Assembly (NCBI GenBank): GCA_031216445.1
Contig: CM062206.1
Span: forward strand, 10,642,001 to 10,706,000
Reading direction: 5' to 3'
DNA length: 64,000 nucleotides
Origin: Lateolabrax maculatus
Taxonomy: Eukaryota > Chordata > Actinopteri > Acropomatiformes > Lateolabracidae
Positions 26,801 through 38,485 of this stretch are shown here, in pieces. Within the stretch, counting starts at the first letter, position 1. Every line of letters starts with the position of its first letter. The position numbers and the translations under genes were made by a program. The notes under the pieces were generated by a model. It did not search any database. It had not been told where the DNA came from and worked only from the letters and a program-made list of their open reading frames with translations.

Positions 26801-27721
26801 GTGAATTTATTGAAAATTCCTTATGAAAACAGTAGACAATTACTTCATGATTTACTGCGGAGCTTGTGAGCTCATTTAGCTCAAAGTGAGCCATTGTAAC
26901 AGACATTTTCAACATCCTGGTACAATCAGATAAGAAGCCAGCTTGAACGTTTGCAGGAATTGAATCTGGTCAAGGATCATAGTATCCGTAGCTCGGATGT
27001 CCCAAGCTCAGGAAAATGTGATAAAAGCCAACCCATATTTACTGCTGTTCATGTGGTGGTGTTGTTGTTTTTGTCTGCAACCGTTGTCACAAATTACTCG
27101 TTTGTTTGAATATCAAAGTGTAGGAATATTTCCTACTTTTACCAAATTAAATTCCATTCCACCGTCACCCCCCTATCAAAGACATTCAACATCTGTGTGA
27201 AACAAAGTCAAATTATTCTAACTTCAATCCACAATCTGTATACACAGTGCCTCTTTAATCAGTGTGGATGAGTCTGCATGGTTGATTCCCGATCTAGACT
27301 TTAAAAGAAAAATGTTTGTCTTCATTCTTGATAGTAGGGCCAAAACTCTCTGTGGGTATGAAAAATTTAAATAAAAATCATATGATGGAATGACAGACTT
27401 GAGTGGTTCTGTTTAGTGCAATCAGGAGTTACATCTTGTCTTCTGTTCTCACCTTCCATGTCCTTTTTGACCTGACAGTAGAGGAGAGGAAAAAAGAGAA
27501 GTAAAACTGAAGGCCAAGAGTGGAAAAGACAGAGGGAAGAGTAAGAATAGCACACAGAGAGGAGAGAAGACGTGAAGAGTGCTGAAAACAGTAGCTTATA
27601 CTCTTCTCCCTGGCAGGATCTGGCCTAATAGAGGTCCTAACTCTGTCATTACACTTGTCAACACCATCCACTGTAATTGATGCAAGTGCAGGGCGAAACC
27701 ACTGAGGCTTACCATACATGA

Positions 27722-27722
<1 letters not shown>

Positions 27723-27754
<32 letters not shown>
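27723..27754. repeat. (CA)n microsatellite
   Basis: Uninterrupted CA repeat of about 16 units. Confidence 0.97.
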
Positions 27755-27755
<1 letters not shown>

Positions 27756-28244
27756 AAGAAAATGCTCAAAATGTGACCATGCACACACACATACTGCCCA
27801 TATGGACACACAGAAACAGAATAACAGACACACATACATATTCACACTCTAAAACAGTTGCACCATCAGCACGGCTGCACATGCCACACGGCAGGACCGA
27901 CGCACACACATACACGAGCTCTGCTTATTGAAAACATGGCAGCACAGTCAACCCCCAGACGGATCTTCTCTGTCCACCTGTCAAAAAAAAAATCGGGGAG
28001 CAAAATTCACCTGGCTGGTATCTCAATCTTCTTCGGCGCTTAGCTTAGCTTAGACCAACCATCTGGCTCAGCAGCTCTGCTTCCCTCCCTCCTCCTTTAC
28101 CAACTCTCACTCTCTCTTCAGTCTTTTTAAAGCATGTCAGCAGTTACCCGGCACAGCGGTCTCAGTAAGGCTGCTAACGTGGCTAAGTGTCCCTGGGCCT
28201 CTTAGTTAGTGGGTGCCGTCTTTCTTTATATGTGTGTGAGTGTA

Positions 28245-28247
<3 letters not shown>

Positions 28248-28300
<53 letters not shown>
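28248..28300. repeat. (GT)n microsatellite
   Basis: Uninterrupted GT repeat of about 26 units, ending in CGCGC, which extends the purine-pyrimidine alternation. Confidence 0.97.
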
Positions 28301-28305
<5 letters not shown>

Positions 28306-28544
28306 TTCACAGATGGCAACGGGAGGGGAGGGGGAGTTGGAGGGGGTGATGGAGAGAGCTGTCTGAGGCTCCAGCAGCTCTCGTGTCTCTCAGGCAAGGC
28401 GGTCTGTCTGCGGGCATCTGCACTGGCAGCCCCCCCCCCCCACCCCACCCCACGCCTACCCCCTTTTTCCCGTCCACCATCGCCACGACCACCTCGCCAT
28501 CCAGCGCCGCAGCTTGGCAGCCACCCACGGCGCAGAACAGTCCC

Positions 28545-28700
28545 TGAAAGATGATTCCCCTTGACCTCAAATGTGTCACTTCACCGCAAAGCCTCTGCGT
28601 TTGCCCCCAGCGGATGATTATTTTGATAAATGATAGGGGTGAATTATACATTATGGTTACGCTGGGAGATGAGCAGGCTGTGATTGAGGCTGAAAGTTGC
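28545..28700. promoter_or_regulatory. candidate cis-element beside a long TG array
   Basis: Complex sequence with CTTGACCTCAAATG (half-site TGACCT), GATGATTATTTTGATAAATG and GTGAATTATACATTATGG. It lies 240 bp right of the (GT)n array. Confidence 0.25.
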
Positions 28701-30245
28701 TCGGGGAGGAGTACTGTGTGTCTGAGTGCGCGCGTGTGTGTGCGCACATCTGCATATATGTGTGCGTACATATGATGTGTTGTGTCTGCCTGGTTGTTGG
28801 AGAGTGATGGTCTGTGATTTAGAGCCGGTCTCTTGGTTTGTGTTGGGCTGCGAAACTTTGAAGATGATTAGATGAGTGGGTCTGCAGTGTACAGTGTAAG
28901 ATTGCTTCGTTTTTTCTGCTGCCGGCTTATTGATCACTGCGCTGCGAGTCATAGTATTATATTTAACGACATGGCTCCTCACTATAGGCAGATGGGTCAA
29001 GATACTTTTTTCCTTCTTATATTTTTCTTTGAACCAGTAGTTTTAAGAATCTCTCACATGTCCGTATCCATTTGCTCGTCTTCTGATTTGTCAGGCACAA
29101 AAGAAGCTGCTTGATCTGGAATTTTCTACAGGAATCTAATGTAATATTTAGTGGGGTTCTTTTTTTTTAATTCAACAGTTATGCCAGAGCTCAGTTCTCA
29201 AGATTTACTTTTTTTTGTCTCCGGGTGGCACCTGCAGGAAGACAAAAAAAAATAACTTTTTAATCCTTGTTTCTTGTTTACCTGCTTCACTGAAAAAATA
29301 CAGGATTGACAGACAGTAACTTTTCATTCTGACAGGATGAATAACAGGATTACATCAAAACATACTGTACACCACCAAACACATGCATCCACATACACAA
29401 TAATTTATGCAACCATTGTCTTTGAGTAACACAGTACTGATTGGCTTAGACACTGCAGCAGTGTAGGGGCCCGGCACAGTTGACACATCTGTTCCTGAGA
29501 AATTCATGGAGGTTTGGGCGCTGGAGGTGTTGGTATGCACTGATTAGCGCAAGGCTGTCTTTACCCAACCACCGGGTTTCCTACTGGGCTTCCATAAACT
29601 GTTTACTAAGGAGTCTGTTGCCATGGTTTTCAGCCATGTTCCAATCAGTCTTTTTTTGACCACTCAGCTTTATTTATTCTTCAAAAAAAAAAAAAAAAAA
29701 AAACCCCATGCCTTCTGCATCAACCAACTGTTGTTCCCCTCGGACCAATTGTTCTAAATCATGTATATACTGAATTTCATTTATCAGCAGGATAGGGGGC
29801 TTGGATGATGATTTGAGCCTGATTGGATGAGCTTTGGAGAGAGTCTTTACAAGCTGACACCTTTGGCTCATGGATGGTTTCGAAACAGAGGCTTTGATGA
29901 GAGAAAGAGATCACTGTCATAATAACCTAATAACGCTGTGCTCTGTGTGTGCTGGGGTTCTAGATAGAAACACGTGCTAGCCATACTTTTTGATCTCCCT
30001 TGAAAACACCATTAAAAAAAAAAAGAGAACTGGGCAAGATACAATAAAGGTGAGATAAGACAACTAAAATTCTCTTTACTCTGTGCTTTCTCCTTCGTTC
30101 TTTCATCCTTTCATTTCCCCCCCTCTCTCTATGTCTTTCTTCCGATTTTCTCTGCTTTAATAACAAGGAAAAACTCTTCTGTTGATCCGACAAGGCTAAA
30201 GCAGCACATGAAGCAGCTCCCGGAGGTCAGGTCACATCTGAGGAG
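28700..30245. other. intergenic, no gene
   Basis: GT/CG-alternating stretch at 28720-28760, T tracts near 29160-29215, A22 near 29682-29703 and a pyrimidine-rich stretch at 30085-30150. No gene seen. Confidence 0.6.
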
Positions 30246-30247
30246 TG

Positions 30248-30887
30248 CACCGATTCAGACCTGGTATTAACATCCGTCCTGGGTGAAGCTCTAAGTAGAG
30301 GAGCTCTAAGTAGAGGTGTGAACGCACCCAAGACGGATTGAGGACGCACTGAGATCCGATCGCTCAGGCCACGTTCGGAGGTGGTCTGGGACACACGTGT
30401 CCACATTCTGAAACAGTGTGAACACCAATGTGCCCTGGGCCGCACACTCAGCTGACGTCCTCTGCGTAAGCGGAAGTTGGTCCCGTCCCACAGCGCTCAT
30501 ACAAACAGACTTTACCTGCCGTAGCGCTACTGATTTACACGTCTGCGGAAAAGACAAAGAAATCAAAACTAACATTAACTAGCTGGCGCACAACAAAAGT
30601 TGCTGGTTGCTGTTTTTCGCTTCAAAATGACTAGTTTACTATGAATGTCAGTTTTGTTTTAAGGTTACATCATGGCAAAACTGGTTCATATCGTCTGTGT
30701 CCAACAGTAAAACAGCCGTCAAACGCTGTTTGAATATCCCGTCTTTACAAAGGGAAATGATGTACGTGTTTATTTGCATATAGAGCAGATAAGTGAGATC
30801 CGATCACAAGTGGTCCCGGGAGACGCATCTGTCCGCTTGTGATCGGATCAGCCAGGATGGATGTAAATGCCAGCTCTGAACAGGGCC
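30248..30887. mobile_element. hAT-like non-autonomous element (MITE)
   Basis: Imperfect terminal inverted repeats: 30254-30283 pairs with the reverse complement of 30851-30880 at 25 of 30 positions. The ends resemble fish MITEs with CAGACCTGGTATTAACATCC and CTGAACAGGGCCT. The interior has further copies of the GATCCGATC motif and no coding capacity. A perfect 15-bp tandem duplication lies at 30287-30301/30302-30316. The target duplication is not clear because the left tip is eroded. Confidence 0.65.
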
Positions 30888-31504
30888 TAAGTGTGTCAGG
30901 AAGGTCAGGAGTTGCCCTCCTATAGGCTGTAGGCTGCATCTTTAGTGTTTAATAGTCTTGTAAGCTGTTTATTTCGACCCTTTGCACCTCTCTTAACAGG
31001 AAGCTGTAACCCCCAATTGGATTACAGCTAATTAAATACTACACACGTGTAGAGTCAACAGACAAAGGTGTCTGCTGACTCCTGTCTTTGTCATACTACT
31101 CCTCCACATAAGTAAAATTACAGCTTTACTTTGAGTTGTTCTTTGAATTTAAACATTCTGCTTGAGTATTATCAATTTTTAAACATTCACTCCACTTTTA
31201 CTTGGAATCTCTCTGCTGTTAGCTTCATCTGTATTATTTTTCTCTCTTTTATGACCAGATTTCTGTGAAGTTTGGTTATAGTCTACTTAAGGAACAAAAT
31301 GTAATATCGCAGTGATGTTTTTTTAGTTAAACAGATATTAACTGCATCTGCAGCCGCTGTATTTTATAAACGAGGTTAGTGCTGGATAAACACAGCCAGC
31401 TGAAAGCTGCATAGTTTGGACTCCATTGAGAAAGTAGCGCCAACAGGAGAGAGGGCTTCCTGAAAATTGTTCCTGGAACTTTATGTAAGTACACTGAGAG
31501 CAAA

Positions 31505-31555
31505 AAAACAAATTCCTTGTATGTGTACACAAGCTGATTCTGATTCTAACTCTTG
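31505..31555 (+). repeat. short retroelement 3'-tail-like sequence
   Basis: AAATTCCTTGTATGTGTACA followed by GCTGATTCTGATTCT resembles the tail of abundant teleost retroelements that end in CTGATTCTG repeats. Only the tail is recognizable. The flanking 31320-31500 may belong to the same copy. Confidence 0.45.
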
Positions 31556-31559
31556 GTAA

Positions 31560-31620
31560 GAAAGTGAGTTTACCGTATTTCCCAAAATGTTGAACTACTC
31601 CTTTAATCTAGATTTATATG
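31560..31620 (+). repeat. interspersed repeat end fragment
   Basis: CCCAAAATGTTGAACTACTC followed by CTTTAA matches a phrase often found at the end of dispersed fish repeats. No class can be assigned. Confidence 0.3.
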
Positions 31621-31819
31621 GTAGGATTAATGTCTTTGGGTAGCAGCTAATTGATGATTGTTATCTGAGGGTTTAGTAGCTTAGTGTTTACAGTATAGTC
31701 ATTCTACCCTTTGACCACATCCTGACCTATAAATCATAGACTTTCTATCTTTGGGTTTGTCAGGTTATTTCGGTGACCTTCCACGCCGGCGCTTCACTGG
31801 CCAGTTTGTCAGCTCTGTG

Positions 31820-32030
31820 GTGACACAAGGTGACGTGTGACTGTTTGCAGAGTGTAAAGATAATCATTGGGCAATTAATGGGCACCAAAAGGGAACCATT
31901 AGCGAAGTGTTACCTTGCGATACCTGCTTGGTGTATGATGAGAGCTTGGAGGAGGAGAACTCCAAAGAAAACAAACCTGGAATTTAAATTGCACCATGCA
32001 AATGCAATGAATTGAGGCATAAAATTCATT
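31820..32030. promoter_or_regulatory. candidate cis-element
   Basis: Contains AGATAATCATTGGGCAATTA and ATGGGCACC in repeat-free sequence, with GATA-like and ATTA-core motifs. A 61-codon ORF here looks random. Confidence 0.22.
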
Positions 32031-32039
32031 GGTCTCTGT

Positions 32040-35000
32040 GGCGTGTTTATTTGACTGTATGACTGATGGGTGTCTCTATCTGCTGAATAAGAGCAGCTGT
32101 AGAGGTCTGTGTAAACTCTGGTGCCAGCTGTTGCACTGCTTTGACCTGCTGTTTATCTTACATTTGGCTCTTCAAAACTTGCAAAGTCAAATGTTATACT
32201 TATTATACTTATGGATGAAATGCAGAGCTTATTGCCACATTGAAATGACATCTATAATTACATAGTGTTTTCTCGTGGAAGCATCATCTCTCTTCCAACG
32301 TTCCTGCAGCTCACTTGCTCTCCTTTTCTTTCAATTAACATCCCTGTTTCATTATTCAGTCTGTCAACCAGTCAGCCAACTCGTGTCCACTATTTCAACT
32401 CCTACTTCTTCCATCTTGAAAAAGGAGAAAATAAAATGACAGGAAAGAGGTGAACTGATGGACTTCAAACAAACCGTTTTCCTTAGCAACAGGCAGCTGA
32501 TAACATAGTTGTGGTGGTTGTTGTTGTTGCTGTTCTTCTTCTTATTGCTTTGAATGTTCTAGAAATATTCAAGTATGCCTGAATGGATGGAAGTGAGTGA
32601 CAGGAGGATCCAGTGATCACGGAGGGGAAAAGTACTGAATACAAGAACTTCAAGGATGCTAGAAGCTTAAAGAGTCTTATCATCCTCCAGAAAAAAAAAC
32701 CCAATTGGATTCAGGACTCGCCTAGAACCATACACACATAGTAGTGGTCATGTGATTTCACAAAACGTACCTACACACATGCATACACAAAGACACACAC
32801 TCTCACAGACAAAGCCTTTGAAAGACTCAAGAGAGTTGTTTTCTTTTTTAGTCTGTAAATCTTTTCATTTTCTTTGCTGTTTCACTATAGTGCTCTTGTG
32901 TGTATGTATTCTTCTACAATCAAAGGCATTTATTGTATGTTACTACTGCCCTACATATCGTAGCTGAAGTGGAGACCCATGAGGGGAAATGTTCTAATTA
33001 ACAATGCTGCCATTCTTGCTGACACCTCTATCTCTGGCAATATCTCTTCAACTTACACCATCCTTAACTCAAATGTAACCACTCAACAGGGAATGCATTA
33101 AAAACACACACAGGGTTGTGCGTATTCTTTGCTGCAAGGAATATCCTGAACACTGATAGACAGGAGTCATTTTGCCGCAAATAGGACAGTATGGGGGGGG
33201 GGGGGGGGGGGGAATGCAGGCAGGCAGGCAGGTTGCCACGAAGGGGAAATACACACAGATGGCCTGACAGACTGACAGACAGAGGATGAGAAAAAAGTAG
33301 ACCAACGAAGACAGACACAAAGACACATACGTACAGGATGTATGTGTATGCAGATACCTGCACATAAAAGTGAGCACATCTGTGTCTTGTATTGAATCCA
33401 CACGTGATTTTGGATTCCCATGTACAGTCCCAAACATTTCCTAAATCCAGCTTCTCAAATGTGAGATTTTGCTACTTTTCTCTGTTTAACGTCATTGTAA
33501 ATGGAGTATTTTTTTACCTTTTGTATAGTTCATTTAAAAATGAAAATCTATTTAGAACTTCCCTACTCAACCCTGACTCCAATTGCAACAGCAAATACAT
33601 TTTGAAGGAAACCTAATGCTCCCCAAATAACTTTTTTCATCAAAATAATGAGGAAAAATGTTTAATGAGTCTTTCATGTGTCTGCCAAGTCTCAAAATAT
33701 CCATACTGAATGTAACGTCCACTTTGTCCATCCTCTTCACTGAAGTATCGACTTGTGGCAAGTAAAGCATGATTAACATGTTATATGGTTATGTTTAAGT
33801 GCTCAGAGCACTCGTCTAAGGTTTTTGAAAGATTGTGGTCATTGTTAAATATTAAAATAATGAACCTAACTCCATGGAGGACTCGGAGTGCAAAGCCCGG
33901 TCTGGTGTCAAGAACGTAGCAGTTTCACTGAAAAATAGTTTACAACTTGATGGCAGCACTTGCATTTCCTCAAAATCATATTTACCAAACATAGCAAGTT
34001 AAATCCTTTGAATTCTTTAAATTCTTTTGGAGACATAGTTGTCCTACTTTCCCATCTCTATACCAACCAAGTCCCATGATCAAAGCCACGCTGTGGAGGA
34101 AAGTTTCTGGAAGATGTCCAATTTATGGATTTATATGTTTTTGTTAAATTCCGTACTGTACAAAAAAATCATCCTGCTTTAAAAGCTGCCAAACCTAAGA
34201 TAATTTCAGGATTTGAAAACAGGGCCTTTTATTCTGACATAATGATCTAAATGCTGTTTATGGAGTTGACAAGACTATTCATGAAGGCAGAACTTTCCTC
34301 AAGGACTAGGAACCTTTTATCTATACATGAGCTGACTACTTTGCCGGGTACATTGGGTGGAAACGCAACTATATACACAGGTTGGTGGCAGCAGGCAGGC
34401 CCCTGGGTTGGGGGAAGCTGGGCTGAATCCTGCTGGGTCTTTTGTCACCCCTGCTAATTGAGTGATCCTGGTGACCCTGTCGTCGCTGCCTGGTAACATG
34501 TCAGCAGGAGCCGGTGTCGCTGCCCTCCGCTTTAAGGCATAACTACATGTCTGACTCCATGATGGGTGGTGGTTGTGGGATGTACTGGTACATTGATGGA
34601 CGGATGGATGATAGACGAAGACTGGATGCACTGGCTATACCATAGTCAGGAAGCAAGGTTAAGTGCAGTTCAGTGGCTCGGCATTGACGCTGTCAACATT
34701 TCTGCTTTGTTTCCTTGCAGGGCTGACAGAGCTAGAATTGATTGAAATCACAGTGCTTTAAAGCACATTGAATAAAAGCATCCAATTACTAGGCTGTGAC
34801 TTTATGAAAGTGTGGGTGGATGCATACAAGAAGTGTAAGGACAAATTAATTGTTTATTGTTCCTTGAGGAATTTTTGCTGCAGGTATGCAGGCATAATGG
34901 AGGGGATGAGGGGATGGAGGGACTGTTAGACTGTTTCGAAATTAGTATGCTACAAACATATGAGAATAACACTTGACAGATGCTCACAGGGTGATATCAT

Positions 35001-36340
35001 GCCCCATCTTATGATTTTTCATTAAGTATGCTATAACAGCTGCACTTGTACATCTCACTCAGTGGCGACAGCCATAGCATGCCAAGTCTTCAAAAAAACA
35101 AAAAGGCAAAAAAACAGAAAGAAATCACTCATATTTCAATGCATGCCTTTTGGAATGTCTTTCAGTGAACATGTGACACTTTTCAGATAAGTGTTTTTGT
35201 GTTAACAAAATGGAAATCTTAATTTTGCTAAGCTAATTATAGCTTGTAGCCCGTTGCTAAGCAACCTAATGACAGGAGACAGCAGGGAGTCAAGAATCTA
35301 ACCTTTGGCTGCATAGAGCCAAGAGGTGACATTTGGATTTCCTTCATATCAACCTCTATTGATGCACTGCATTCAGACTGTGGCTGTATCGCACTTAACA
35401 GTTCAAATGATGTAAAGTGTGCTTTAAAGTAACTGTATTTTTTATATAATAAGGAAGAAAAACAGTTTAAACTTGAAAAAAATTGAAAGCATTCAATCAA
35501 TGTCAAGCAGCTTTAAAAAGGTGCTGTTATGAAAATTACAGTCCTTTATATATAGATGTGCATGAGTCATTCTGCACTATGGAAATATGCATTTAGTTAT
35601 GTCAGCAGTAGATTTTTATTTCTACTCACAGGGCATAAAACCCTTGGTTAGTCAGAAAATTTATATATCATGATTCTTCCTTAATGCAAAAAGGAAGAGG
35701 ACTAATGGGCTGAGTCATGTCACTGAGTGTCTTCTGCTGTTGCCTTACAGTATTTCATAGTCGTACTATTGGATTCAATTCTGGAGCACTTCCATATGCA
35801 ATAGTAGCCACCATACAAAATCCTTAACCCCGACTCTGTGTGAGATTAATACATAATGTTGAAAATCCTCTCTTTTGAAGGGCTGGAGAAATAATGCACA
35901 AAAACTGTAAATAGGGACCACTGTTGTAGCTTCATATATAGTCTTGAATAGATTGCTGTATGTCTGACTTGGGTTAAATGGTATTCTTGACATAATACAA
36001 CACAGTCTTTACAATTTAAGAACCTTTGTGGCATTCATCCATACTGGCGCACTTCCCGCTTGTTCTTAGGTAAGAGCAAAATTTGAGGGTGCCCTAAACC
36101 ACATGTAAGCCAATTTTCTACAATTATTTATTAATTTAATAATTTACAATGTTTACACTTTACACTTAAGATGATGATGTTCAGACTAAATGACAAACAA
36201 ATTAGACCAATATGCCCGCACACACACGCACATGCATGTCCAATCATTAATTAAGAATGCAAACGTTCATAGTTTGCTTTCTTAATTTTTTCATAGTATA
36301 TAAAGTAGTACAAAGCGGTGCCCAACCGAATGTGCAATGG
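32040..36340. other. intergenic, no gene
   Basis: AT-rich, unique-looking sequence with G20 at 33193-33212 followed by CAGG repeats to about 33231. No transposon or exon is recognized before the Harbinger remnant. Confidence 0.6.
33193..33231. repeat. G20 homopolymer and (CAGG)n
   Basis: Twenty G, two A, then four tandem CAGG-like units. Confidence 0.92.
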
Positions 36341-36369
36341 CTTATTTGCGACTGCTAAATGTGTTGGCC

Positions 36370-37310
36370 AACTTAAGCCTTGGGAAGAGAGCATGTGTTT
36401 GTTTGGAGTGAATATTGGCTCATGAGCCATGTTTGATTACTGAGGCAGATTCTTCAAAACCTGTGTGTTGTTCTGGAGCCTCAACTTAGATCAGAGACAA
36501 AACGATGTAATGACACTCCACCTCATCTGCAAGTACTCACCGCTCTCGGTTTCCTGGCTGCTGGGACCTTTCAGAGAGAGATTGGTGATAGGTCTGGCAT
36601 ATCCCAGTCCACTGTTAGTCGTGTGCCCCCCAAAGTTCTCTAGGATTTCATCCTGTTAACACTACAGTACATTCAGTTTCCATTTGGCGCTGCTCAGCAG
36701 ACCCAGATAAAAAGGGATTTTTATGCAATTGCTAGACTACCCAATACTATTGGAGCAGTCGACTGTACTCATGTGCGCTTCAAGGCACCATCTCCAAATC
36801 CGCTCCCTTTCCTCAATAGAAAACAATTTCATTCAATCAACATCCAAATAATATATGATGCACAGAATCACATCTTGAACGCGTCCCGGGATAGCACACA
36901 ACTCTTTTGTGCTGTAAAACAGTTCGATGGGTATGCGGTTGGATCAAGGTCCTGTTGGAGATGGGTGGCTGTAAGGTGGTTGTAAGTGTAGAATTTTCAC
37001 AAGTGCATTTTTACCTTTTCAACATAAATCCAGCTTTTAATTTAGGTGATTTGAGCTCTCCACTACTAACGTGGTTATGATACCACTTACCAACCCTCAG
37101 ACCCAGCAGGAAGTGGCCTATAACCAGAAACTGACGTGCACTCGCTCAGTGGTGGAGCGCACCATTGGTATACTGAAAGGCCAGTGGCTATGCCTAGACA
37201 CAGCAGGTGGAAAGCTTTTATACACACCTGAAAACTGTGCAAAATAACAATGGCCATGTGTTCTGCACAATTTTGCAATGAAACATTGTGTGGCACCACC
37301 CCCAAGACAT
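36370..37310 (+). pseudogene. Harbinger (HARBI1-like) transposase pseudogene
   Basis: Translating across frame breaks gives hallmark Harbinger segments in the right order: a helix-turn-helix-like region with GTFQREIGDRSGISQSTVSRV (about 36566-36630), then RDFYAIARLPNTIGAVDCTH with the first catalytic Asp (about 36712-36770), FHSINIQIIYDA (about 36828-36865), RPGIAHNS (about 36882-36908) where the second catalytic Asp appears as Asn, and SVVERTIGILKGQW (about 37147-37190) with the catalytic Glu. A TAA stop and frameshifts interrupt it. A gap at about 36976-37045 ending in TTTAG looks like an intron of the ancestral gene. It cannot encode an active enzyme. Confidence 0.8.
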
Positions 37311-37489
37311 GGTGGTTGATGGTGGGACCTGCGCATGTAGTTTTAAAAAAGAAATGGGCATATGGTAGGCTATAGATTAGGTAAAATTTTAGGCTTTTTG
37401 AAATATGTTTAATCTAGAATCAAATGAAGCTATCAACTTAATTATATTCCCTTTTGAAGATTACAAATTTGGATTGATGCTTACCATTG

Positions 37490-37900
37490 TCATCAGATCT
37501 TGTTAGCTGGTCCTGGGGTACGCTGCCTGGTGCTGACAGGATGCTTCCCGGCTGTGGTAGGTCACTGTCCAGTGGAATATCAGACTGCACTCCAGCAGAG
37601 AAACCTCTCGAATGATGGCTCCAATGCGCTCATCCATGTCTGTTTTTTGACAGTTTCCTGGCCACCTCCCGTGGCTGTAATAGTACGCCTGGCAGCAGAC
37701 ATTCGTTTTTTGGCGTCCATTTTCAGATCAAACCTTTTTTTTTCTTTTTGTTTCACTAAGAGTTCTTTCTTCTGCACATACAGCTTTAACTGCACTGGTG
37801 ATCTCTTGCTTTGCACTTTTTTGGACCGGTGACCCCACTGCTCACACTCGTGAATAAAATATTTTTTCATTATGTAAAGTTTCTATCCCTGCAGTAGAAA
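37490..37900 (-). pseudogene. Harbinger Myb/SANT-like accessory protein pseudogene
   Basis: On the minus strand, KKRFDLKMDAKKRMSAARR followed by ITATGGG (about 37735-37650) matches the second half of the Myb/trihelix domain of Harbinger accessory proteins (usually KKWxDLKxxAKKR...ATGGG). A further segment in another frame, DERIGAIIREVSLLE (about 37620-37575), matches the conserved block that follows. The reading frame changes at least once and the family's key Trp is Arg here. In intact elements this protein helps bind terminal repeats and import the transposase. Confidence 0.65.
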
Positions 37901-38239
37901 CCTTTTTTTTTTTTTCCTTTTTGCCTCCCTTAGGTGGCTTTTCTTTTCCCTTTTTCTTCCTTTTCTTCTTTTGTCTGAGTTTGTTACCTGCCAAACGTCA
38001 GTGGTTTGTGGGTTTGTTGGGGCGTTTCCCTATGCTAATTGCAAATTGCCTGGCACAACATCCCGTGTACGATTAAATGCAATTCATCAACATACTCAGG
38101 TGGGTAAGAACAGACTTGGCTGTCAGCGCAAGTTTCATGAATCCCATGTAGGATTTCCTTATTTTCCTCTTATTACTTTGTGCAAGAACAAATGTAAGAG
38201 AAAACTAACTAACTAGTACTCCCATTTAATTTGAGGTGT

Positions 38240-38485
38240 ACTTTTAACAGCTTTGTTAAAAAAGTGTCAGTGGGTGAACAGCGATTATAAAGTATGATAC
38301 TTGACCTTATAAGTAATTATAAAATGCTTTATAATGTGTTATGATTATGTTAAACAACATTAGGGATTTTCATGTATGCTTCTAACTATAATAATACAAT
38401 GCTATAAGCAGATTATAAGGCATAAGTATGTTTATAATGCATTAAAGAACACAGGCATCATAGAAAGTGTTACCAAAATGTCTTT
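38240..38485 (+). repeat. TTATAATG-rich MITE-like repeat
   Basis: Repeated short phrases such as TTATAAAATGCTTTATAATG, GATTATAAGGCATAAG and TTATAATGCATTA end with GAAAGTGTTACC. This style is typical of small palindromic DNA elements in teleosts. It lies just right of the Harbinger remnant. Confidence 0.45.

Larger units (their letters stand above)
24217..28247. other. intergenic, no gene
   Basis: Starts in the AT-rich LINE tail. 24300-25350 is unassigned sequence. Composite CT/CA arrays lie at 26170-26244, a CA array at 27723-27754, and a candidate element at 26645-26800. Confidence 0.6.
36350..38000. mobile_element. decayed PIF/Harbinger DNA transposon with both element genes
   Basis: Remnants of the two genes typical of autonomous Harbinger elements lie in convergent orientation: a HARBI1-like DDE transposase on + (about 36370-37310) and a Myb/SANT-like DNA-binding protein on - (about 37490-37900). 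Both carry stops and frame breaks. I could not identify terminal inverted repeats or the 3-bp target duplication, so the ends are approximate. Confidence 0.75.

Noticed and set aside
28206..28771. ORFs across the long GT array
   Set aside because: His/Thr and Cys/Val runs come from dinucleotide repeats; no gene.
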